Source: Pleurotus djamor (lineage: Eukaryota; Basidiomycota; Agaricomycetes; Agaricales; Pleurotaceae). From it: a stretch of 10,363 nt of DNA. A model generated the notes under the pieces. It was not told the origin of the DNA, made no database searches, and saw nothing but the letters and a program-made list of their open reading frames with translations. Within the stretch, counting starts at the first letter, position 1. Each line of letters begins with the position of its first letter. A program made the position numbers and the translations under genes. The stretch covers positions 1 through 10,363 of the forward strand of contig JAPEVF010001385.1 in the NCBI GenBank assembly GCA_029747585.1, written 5' to 3'. This document shows, piece after piece, positions 1 to 6,302 of the stretch.

Positions 1-13
1 CTCCCCCCCCTTC
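1..13 (-). other. Polypurine tract (plus-strand DNA primer site)
   Basis: On the coding strand this is an unbroken purine run containing eight consecutive G. It lies five bases after the TAA of the last ORF and ends at the window edge. In LTR retrotransposons the tract immediately before the 3' LTR resists RNase H and primes plus-strand DNA synthesis. The next bases, outside the window, should be the LTR start (usually TG). The position fits well, but the LTR itself is not seen. Confidence 0.7.
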
Positions 14-17
14 GGAA

Positions 18-2561
18 TTAATTTGCGTCTTCGTCTATTTCCATAGACGACGTTTGTTTCGTATTCTCGTTTTCCTTCACTTCACCATCTTCAGTAGATG
101 CTGACCTTTCGGGTCTATTTCCAGTACTCGAATCACCTTGTAATTCGTTCCGTACCGTTGAAGATGATGAAGAAGTACTCGCTTGCTTCGTGACCGAAGT
201 GTTTGTTTTCTTCACAATGTAACTCGGAGGTACTATTTTCCCTCCAAGTGATCTACTTTTCCCCGTTTGCATTTCGTCAAACGGTATTGGAGCCACACTC
301 GCATCTACTCTCGTAGATGATAGTGTTGTACTCGTGCTTGGAATCGACGCACTCGTCGTTGTTTGTGTCGTACTCCCCCCTTCTACCCATGGCGTTCCAT
401 CTCTATTCACTAGCGATCCATCGGCTAGTCGTCTCGGGATTCCTACTGGTGGTTCACAGAACAATGGTCCCGGCAGAGCCGGTGGTTCTGGTATTGAACC
501 CTCCCGTACCTTCGCAATCTGGGCCATAGCCTCGGCCAGTAGGTTAACTACTACTGTTTTTTGTCCGTCATCCGTCGCTGCTTCCACCCAATTTGCTGCC
601 CATGGCCATGCATCGTCAACCTCCTCAGGTTGAATCCCTGCGTCTACCATCATTTTCGCGACGTCCTCGTTGCTCATGTTCATCACCAAGTTATTATTAC
701 TTGGTGCCTGTACTGATTTTACAGATGGAACGGTCCATCCTTGGTCTCTCACCAAGTTGCGATACCAGTTTGGTATCGCGATGATCGTCACTAACTTGTA
801 TTGGAACATCGTTCGTACTTGACGAAATCGTTCCTCCGTTTCCCCTTGTCCTTTCTTAACAGCTGTCCATTCGGACAATCTCCAACCTCTAACTTCCCTC
901 AAGTTGAGGGGATCGTTCAATCCCATTGGTTTCTTCGTACGAAGTCCGTACGCCCAATAGTATTTTCCCCACTCCTCTGCTGGGGCGTCCGTTTTCGGGT
1001 TTCTCAACCCTGGTGCTTTCAGGTCTATTTTTGGTTTCCGCATCTTGCTGATGGGTATGAATCTACCGTTCACCGCGAACGACCCCACTGGTATCCTTTG
1101 CCCATCTAATATCGGCGTATTGTTTGATACTGCCGCAGCCGTACCTTCCCCCGTACCCGTTCGTCGAAACTCGACTGGGTCGTTCGGATCCGCCACCAAG
1201 TCACTAAACTTGGGTAGTTTCCACTCTTGGGTCCATTGTGGCCAAGAATATTCCGAAATCACTCTCCCATACCATAACGGAGAGCTCTGTCCAAATGTTC
1301 GAGCATCTTTCATATGTTCGACGATTTCCCTGGTTCGCGCCCATGCGACCCAATCGTCCGGTGTTTCCGCTGCAACTTTCATCCTTGTCCACTCCTCATA
1401 GCTTTGAGGATACCAGTCTTTAGAGACTTGGTAAGGACGTGGTCCCGGTAACGTTCCTGGCGGTGGTATCACAAGATTCTTCATCTTGTATCTCATTCCT
1501 TCCGAGTAATTCGTTCCTTTGGCGAACGATTTATAGTGAGATGGTCCTGTCGGAATTACCACCGACGGCTTAGCATCATTCACTGATACGTCTGCGTTAA
1601 GTACCGCCAGTACTTCTTCTGGAATTTCGTCACCATCGTTGTATTTCGATGGAAGTCGTAACCCTTCTCTGAACATTTTCTTGGCCGCTTCCAAGAATAT
1701 TCCTCGCGACGTTTCAATCGATTTATCTGTGGACCAATCCACACTTTCGTCCATCTCCGCGTACACGACTGGATGTACCCACGTCTTGATAAGACGTTCG
1801 TCATTGGATTCCTGTATCCATACGTAACAGCTTGGATGCCAGCTATCCATCCCTGGGATCACGAGGGGCACCTCATCCTGATTCTTGTATAGTGGTCCTC
1901 TCGCCACTGCTTTCCCTTTTCCTCTAGATGACGGCATTTCGTCATCCACGATCATTGAATCATCGTTTGCTTGTCCCATTACTCGTGCGGGTAATGGTTT
2001 ATTCATCCTTGCACTAGAGCCTCCCAACTCTGCGTCGTACGGTCTATCGTCGTCCTGATTGTTCGTCCTTCGACGTCTCCGTCTATCATCCCCATTTTCT
2101 TCTTGAACTTCTCGAAGTTCCGCTTTTACTTTCTCAATTTCGTCATATGCGTCGTCCAATCGACGTCGTAATCCACGAATCTCCTTTCCTGCGCTCATCT
2201 CCATACGTTTGAAATCCTCTTCCAACTTCTCCATCTCTGTATTCATTTTGCAATAGTCAAAATGTAATAATCTCCAAGCCCCAAATGACTTGGTGTCCCA
2301 AAGTTGAGCCATCTGCTCCATGTCCTCCTCAAATCCATCGTTATCGCTTTCGGTAACCCAATGCTGCACCGTCTGTTTGCACGTCGCACACGACTTGTTC
2401 TTGCACACAAACGCACCCGAGGGATGCGCCCTCCAGTACTTCCATGTCATTTCGCTCTTGGATTTCTCCGCAGGCGGCACCACATGGTCGACTCCTTTCG
2501 TCGTCGACTTTTCCCTATTGTCGACCCCCGATGTCTCATCCATTGGATGATCCTGGTCCAT
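18..2561 (-). CDS. Extra 3' ORF of the element, unknown function (847 aa)
   Basis: I do not recognise this protein. The start given is the first ATG (2561-2559); the open frame runs upstream without a stop to 2711. Residues are counted from that ATG. There is a Cys cluster near 53-67 (C-X4-C-X2-C-X5-H), which may bind zinc. A charged heptad-like segment at about 105-157 is a probable coiled coil, followed by six arginines (about 160-165) that could act as a nuclear or nucleic-acid-binding patch. A Trp/Pro-rich middle (about 235-670) looks folded. The tail (about 725-847) is rich in Ser, Thr and acidic residues. I see no signal peptide or membrane segment, so it is unlikely to be an envelope protein although it sits in the env position. 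It lies on the same strand as Pol and ends just before the polypurine tract, so it belongs to the element. Expression may need a subgenomic RNA, reinitiation or frameshifting from Pol. Confidence 0.8.
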   Translation of the reverse strand: MDQDHPMDETSGVDNREKSTTKGVDHVVPPAEKSKSEMTWKYWRAHPSGAFVCKNKSCATCKQTVQHWVTESDNDGFEEDMEQMAQLWDTKSFGAWRLLHFDYCKMNTEMEKLEEDFKRMEMSAGKEIRGLRRRLDDAYDEIEKVKAELREVQEENGDDRRRRRRTNNQDDDRPYDAELGGSSARMNKPLPARVMGQANDDSMIVDDEMPSSRGKGKAVARGPLYKNQDEVPLVIPGMDSWHPSCYVWIQESNDERLIKTWVHPVVYAEMDESVDWSTDKSIETSRGIFLEAAKKMFREGLRLPSKYNDGDEIPEEVLAVLNADVSVNDAKPSVVIPTGPSHYKSFAKGTNYSEGMRYKMKNLVIPPPGTLPGPRPYQVSKDWYPQSYEEWTRMKVAAETPDDWVAWARTREIVEHMKDARTFGQSSPLWYGRVISEYSWPQWTQEWKLPKFSDLVADPNDPVEFRRTGTGEGTAAAVSNNTPILDGQRIPVGSFAVNGRFIPISKMRKPKIDLKAPGLRNPKTDAPAEEWGKYYWAYGLRTKKPMGLNDPLNLREVRGWRLSEWTAVKKGQGETEERFRQVRTMFQYKLVTIIAIPNWYRNLVRDQGWTVPSVKSVQAPSNNNLVMNMSNEDVAKMMVDAGIQPEEVDDAWPWAANWVEAATDDGQKTVVVNLLAEAMAQIAKVREGSIPEPPALPGPLFCEPPVGIPRRLADGSLVNRDGTPWVEGGSTTQTTTSASIPSTSTTLSSTRVDASVAPIPFDEMQTGKSRSLGGKIVPPSYIVKKTNTSVTKQASTSSSSSTVRNELQGDSSTGNRPERSASTEDGEVKENENTKQTSSMEIDEDAN
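759..779. repeat. Perfect 9-bp inverted repeat inside the 3' ORF
   Basis: GCGATACCA and TGGTATCGC flank a three-base loop. It is the last of four hairpins in under 100 bases: stems of 8 bp at 684-706, 6 bp at 724-739 and 6 bp at 740-756 precede it. Confidence 0.85.
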
Positions 2562-2610
2562 ATGTGGTATGTTACCACGGAACTGGTCTTTCGGAGATAG
2601 GATCAAAGGA

Positions 2611-5600
2611 TTAGGATGTTGCGATTTCAATTTTAGACGATGGTCGTCTAGTTTGACTTCGAAGAACCCTGGTTCCCCCCCCCATTTGGTCAGAACTCTG
2701 CTGACTAAGAACTATACAGTCCGTTCTCACGGCCATTATCTTATCTTGTGCGCTTATCTTCTTGATAGACGCTTTCTTTTTTATCTGTCTTAGTTCGTCC
2801 ACAGTGCGAACCCCTTGTAGTGTTAGATACTCGTCTAACGCTTGTAACTCATTGCAATTCTCGTGCGATTCCCATGTAGAATCGCCTTGCTCCCAATTTA
2901 CTAGAAAGATAATTTTCNTTTCCTTTTTTCTTGTGGTCAGTGATTGATTTCACCACCCATTCTGCGTCATCGGGTGTTCCCCAGTCATACGGATCGACTG
3001 CTTGTCTGTTGGGAAACCATTCGTCATTGTTCGAATGGTACGGTTTGAGTTTTGATACGTGGAACGTAGGATGAATTCTTCGTTTTACTAACGCTTCTGG
3101 TAAGTCCAAAGTATAATTGGACGTTTCGTGGTTCGCGCGAATCACTTTGTATGGTCCTACGAATTTAGGCATCAGCTTCGATGCTCGTCCCTTAATCATC
3201 GACAGGTTCTCTGTCGACAAATACACATATTCTCCTTCTTTGATCAATGGTTCATCCCTTCGATGATCGTTCGCATAGTGAGTTTGGAATACTCTCCGTG
3301 CTATGAGTTCGTCATGGGTGGCCATAATATTCCGTCTCGCATCATTTACAAAGTCGGCCACCCCTCTCGCTGCCTCCTTATTCAATTGATGGGCTTCCAT
3401 CATCCGAGGCATGTATCCATAGTTCACTTCGAACGGTGCAAGCCCAGTATCATTACTGATACTCGAATTCAGCGCGAATTCCACCATTGGTAACTTCTGT
3501 ACCCAATTCGACTGATCATCGTTGATCACTGTTCTCAATATCTGTGCAATGGAACGATTTGCTCGTTCTGTCTGTCCATCCGTTTGTGGATGGAACGATG
3601 TCGACATCGTCAGTTTCGTGCCTAACATTCGGTGGAGTTCGGTCCACCATTTTGACGTAAATTTTGAGTCTCGATCCGAGACTATTGTCTTAGGCAGACC
3701 ATGTAGTCTGCATATCTCCCTTATGTATATCCACGACAGCTCTGATGCCGTCGTTTTTGTATTTACTGGTATCAGATGTACCATCGACGACAGTCTACAG
3801 ATGACCACCCACAAATAATTGTGGTTTTCTACCTCCGGGAATGGTCCAATAAAGTCCATTCCGATGCTATCCCATGGCCTTTGTGGTATGGGCAGAGAAT
3901 GTAGTTTACCAGCCGGTTTCTGGTAATTCCCCTTTGCTCTGTTACATTTTACACACGATTTACAAAAATCGTTTACCATCCCCAATATTTTTGGCCAATA
4001 GTACCACCGTCGAATATAATCGACGGTTTTCTGACTCCCCAGGTGACCCATAATCTCATGGGCTTGTTCAATTATGACGCCTCTTAGCGTCTTCTTATTA
4101 TACTCTCCTTTCGGGATGCATAGTACTGCTTCCTCTCCTACATTTTTAGTCCAGATTAGTCCTTCCTTCATAACGAAGGACTTGTGTTCCCCCGGCTTCG
4201 CGTATATCTTAGCGAATAAATTATCATTCGCGTAGCTAGCCTTGACTTTCTGAATAAATTCATCATTTTTATCATGAATTTTGTGTCTTAAGTTCTCCCC
4301 CCTCTCGCGCGAGAAGAACACGCTCGGATCGTTCGTTCGATTCCTCTCCGTTCCTTTGTTGTCCGCTTTACCAATTGCTTCTGCCAATTGGTCCCGATCC
4401 TCTGACACATCCCGTAATTTCTCGTTCGTCCCTTGTCTACGAACGTTCTCACTCTGTTTCTTTACTTCCATATATCGTTCCCACGTCAACATTTCCTTGT
4501 CCGGATCCATTCGTAGATCCGCATTGACATACTCCTCCTCCGGATGTATCTCATCCTTTGTGTCCTCCGCATAGTAACGTGATAGGCAGTCCGCGACCTT
4601 ATTCAGTGATCCCTTAACATAGTGTATGTTAAAATCGAATCTCGATAAATATTCCATCCACCTAGACTGCCGCGCGCCCAGATGCTTCATGTTCTGGAAG
4701 AACGTCAATGCCTTGTGGTCTGTTACCACCGAAAATCTGTACCCCAGCAGTTTATCTTCCCATTTGAGAAGCGCTTCCAATATTGCCAACGCCTCCCTCT
4801 CATAGATAGGGTACTTGTGTTGGGCCGGTGTAAATTTCTTAGACATAAACCCTGCAGGTCTACATGTCTGCCAGTCTGCGCCCTGTCCGTACAGTGCGCC
4901 AATTCCAGACGTCGACGCGTCACATATTACCCAAATCGTCTCGTCTTTCGAGGCGTCTATCGGTTTTAATATCGGGTGCTTCGCACATATCTGCTTTATC
5001 ATGTTAAAGCATTTCTCGTGAATAGGACGCCAGTTGAACGCTCTGCCGTTCTTTACCATTGATTCCAATGGATCCGAATACGATGATAAATCAGGCNAAA
5101 AAATGTGCCAGATATTGTACCAATCCCAGAAATTGCTGTACGTCGTTGTACGATCTCGGAGTTCGCCATTCGCGAACCTTTCCCAATTTATCCTCGCATG
5201 GGCGAAGTCCCTTGTTGTCCACAATATGTCCCAAGCAATCAAGCTTGTCTGCGTATAATTCGCATTTTTCAGGTTTCAAATAAAACTCGTGTTTACGAAG
5301 CCTCTCAAAAACCAACCGAAGATGTTCTTCGTGTTCCTCAATGCTATTACTGTAGACGAATATGTCGTCTAGGTAGACGTGTACGAACACACCGATAAAA
5401 TCCCTGAAAATCAAATTCATCGTTCTCTGGAACGTTGATGGCGCATTACAGTCTCCTTGTTGCATCACGCGACTTTGGAAAGTCCCGTGTATGGTTGCAA
5501 ACGCCGTCTTCCAGACGTCCTCCGGATCCACGCATATTTGTTCATATGCGTCCGACATGTCAATCTTCGAGCGAATTTTCGCTCGAGCCACATCCATTCG

Positions 5601-6299
5601 GATGGTGTCCTGATCTGGGAACGGTGTCACGTCCCTTCTCGTGTTCTCATTTCGTTTCCTACAGTCTATTACCGTCCGTAATAGTCCTGACTTCTTTGCC
5701 ACGCACAGCATCGGTGCTGCTTGTTCCGTTTGCACTGCTTCCCACCAGCCAGCCTTAGTATATTTTGTTATTTTCGCCGCCAACTGCGGTTTCATAGAGT
5801 CCGGACACTTCGGCATGTAATACGCATACCGTTTTCCTTCATCAATCAACGGAATTTTGTGATTGATTTCCCTGAGAGGTGGTAATCTCTCCGGTGCTCC
5901 TCCCATAATATCTTTGCACGAGTCCATCCATCGTGCCCTGAGAAACGGTATGTGATCCTCGGTGTACTTCCGTACCCCTTTTAGTTTCTGCTGCCAGTCA
6001 AGTATGACCGCTAACATGCTCACTTCCATCGCTATCGGTGGGTGTTTGGGTGGCGGTTTCGGTACGACGTTTTTCCGTCGTTTCTTTTTATGTATTTCAG
6101 GAAATCTCGTCCTCGAGAATTCTTGTACGATTTCTTCCAAATCGTCGTACTGTTCCCTGGATATCAATATATCCTCTGCATAGACCGGTATCTCATCCAA
6201 TAGCGATAGTCTTTTGTCATTATCGTCCTTGATAATGAGTTTTCCTTTTTCGTTTCCAACGATATTCACTCGTTTGGGTTCTACCGGTCGTTTCGCTAG
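2611..6299 (-). CDS. pol: Pol polyprotein: reverse transcriptase, RNase H, integrase, chromodomain
   Basis: Pol copies the element RNA into DNA and inserts it into the genome. It starts directly after the Gag-protease TGA (6302-6300) in the same frame. The first in-frame ATG is at 6029-6027, 90 codons in, so independent initiation near the true N-terminus is unlikely and a Gag-Pol readthrough product is the best model. Domains in order: linker, RT, RNase H, zinc-binding integrase head, DDE integrase core, GPY/F-type module and chromodomain, ending in a basic tail and TAA at 2613-2611. Two single N bases (5097 and 2918) each break the frame by one base. Without them the ORF is continuous at about 1,228 codons, a normal length for a chromovirus Pol. 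All main catalytic residues are present. The last 101 bases are also open in the +1 frame used by the 3' ORF. Confidence 0.93.
2675..2683 (-). repeat. Run of nine G in the Pol/3' ORF overlap
   Basis: The coding strand carries nine consecutive G inside the 101-base stretch (2711-2611) open in both the Pol frame and the +1 frame of the 3' ORF. Loss of one G, or a +1 ribosomal shift, would fuse Pol to the 3' ORF. It also resembles the polypurine tract at the left edge and could be a second plus-strand primer site. Which of these applies, if any, is not shown. Confidence 0.6.
2824..2965 (-). other. C-terminal chromodomain of integrase
   Basis: Chromodomains of chromoviruses bind modified histone tails and steer insertion towards heterochromatin. 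The domain starts at EWVVKSITDHKKKG, typical of the first strand. After the N at 2918 the next frame gives a FLVNW strand, a TWES motif and a short helix ending near DEYL. It is therefore split between two frames only by that N. Compared with HP1, the first and second aromatic cage positions are Trp, while the third (Tyr in HP1) appears to be lost in a shortened loop. A Lys/Arg-rich tail of about 70 residues follows. Confidence 0.8.
2918..2918. other. Ambiguous base N breaking the Pol frame inside the chromodomain
   Basis: A single N lies between A-rich runs of the coding strand. Upstream codons read as chromodomain. Past the N the frame gives an unrelated short tail and a stop at 2849. Skipping one base restores the chromodomain and continues to TAA at 2611. 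It is most likely an assembly or consensus artefact at a homopolymer-rich spot. Confidence 0.8.
3340..4070 (-). other. Integrase: HHCC zinc head and DDE core
   Basis: Joins element DNA to the host chromosome. The zinc head reads H-X4-H-X29-C-X2-C (AHEIMGH, then CVKC). The core carries Asp in GMDFIG, Asp in VSDRD and Glu in QTERANRS. There are 35 residues between the second Asp and the Glu, the canonical D,D-35-E spacing. A GPY/F-like module (KFVGPYKVI) follows at about 3150. All catalytic residues are present. Confidence 0.93.
3595..3610. repeat. Perfect 16-base palindrome in the integrase region
   Basis: ACGATGTCGACATCGT reads the same on both strands. It follows a 7-bp stem (TCCATCC/GGATGGA, 3575-3594) and a 6-bp stem (GAACGA/TCGTTC, 3552-3568) directly. 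Confidence 0.85.
4580..4950 (-). other. RNase H domain
   Basis: Degrades the RNA strand of RNA-DNA hybrids during reverse transcription. The expected acidic set is visible: Asp in VICDAS, Glu in YEREALAIL, Asp in VVTDHKAL and Asp in NKVADCLSR. Spacing is that of the Ty3/gypsy family. The domain follows the RT connection region in the frame downstream of the N at 5097. Confidence 0.9.
5097..5097. other. Ambiguous base N breaking the Pol frame between RT and RNase H
   Basis: The N follows six T on the coding strand. As printed, the RT frame stops two codons later at TGA (5093-5091). Skipping the N brings the RT connection region into the RNase H frame with the expected residues on both sides. 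Like the N at 2918, it costs exactly one base, which points to a homopolymer-length uncertainty rather than a biological frameshift. Confidence 0.82.
5275..5865 (-). other. Reverse transcriptase domain
   Basis: RNA- and DNA-dependent DNA polymerase. Visible blocks in order are RTVIDCRKRN (first catalytic-palm area), SKIDMSDAYEQI with the first palm Asp, the QGDCNAPSTFQ block, and YLDDIFVYS carrying the paired catalytic Asp. The C-terminal LKPEKCELY and LGHIV blocks follow. The QGDCNAPSTFQ wording replaces the common FGLTNAPATFQ of many Ty3/gypsy elements; I associate it with a basidiomycete subgroup, from memory. The thumb and connection region continues to the N at 5097. Confidence 0.93.
5567..5586. 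repeat. Perfect 9-bp inverted repeat inside the RT region
   Basis: TCGAGCGAA and TTCGCTCGA flank only two bases. A 7-bp stem (ACGCATA/TATGCGT, 5530-5551) lies just before it. Confidence 0.85.
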
Positions 6300-6302
6300 T
6301 CA
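6296..6302 (-). promoter_or_regulatory. Candidate stop-codon readthrough site between Gag-protease and Pol (TGA CTAG)
   Basis: The coding strand reads CAG TGA CTA G, with Pol open in the same frame. TGA followed by CTA is the best-known leaky context in fungi and animals; it is used, for example, to add peroxisomal targeting signals to glycolytic enzymes in fungi. The lack of an ATG in the first 90 Pol codons supports this. Gag-Pol ratio control by readthrough is known for gammaretroviruses (at UAG). Readthrough here is inferred. Confidence 0.6.

Noticed and set aside
18..2561. Envelope-like glycoprotein in the third ORF position
   Set aside because: No signal peptide, membrane segment or cleavage-site pattern is visible. 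A coiled coil next to an arginine run suggests an internal protein.
317..3818. Many plus-strand open frames of 60-120 codons
   Set aside because: They lie opposite real minus-strand genes, share their codon constraints and show no domain or motif of their own.
5098..5242. The beginning of the integrase-frame ORF (about 48 codons before the N at 5097)
   Set aside because: These codons lie out of frame opposite the RT connection region, which is the real coding frame here. They only look like an N-terminus because the N splits Pol.
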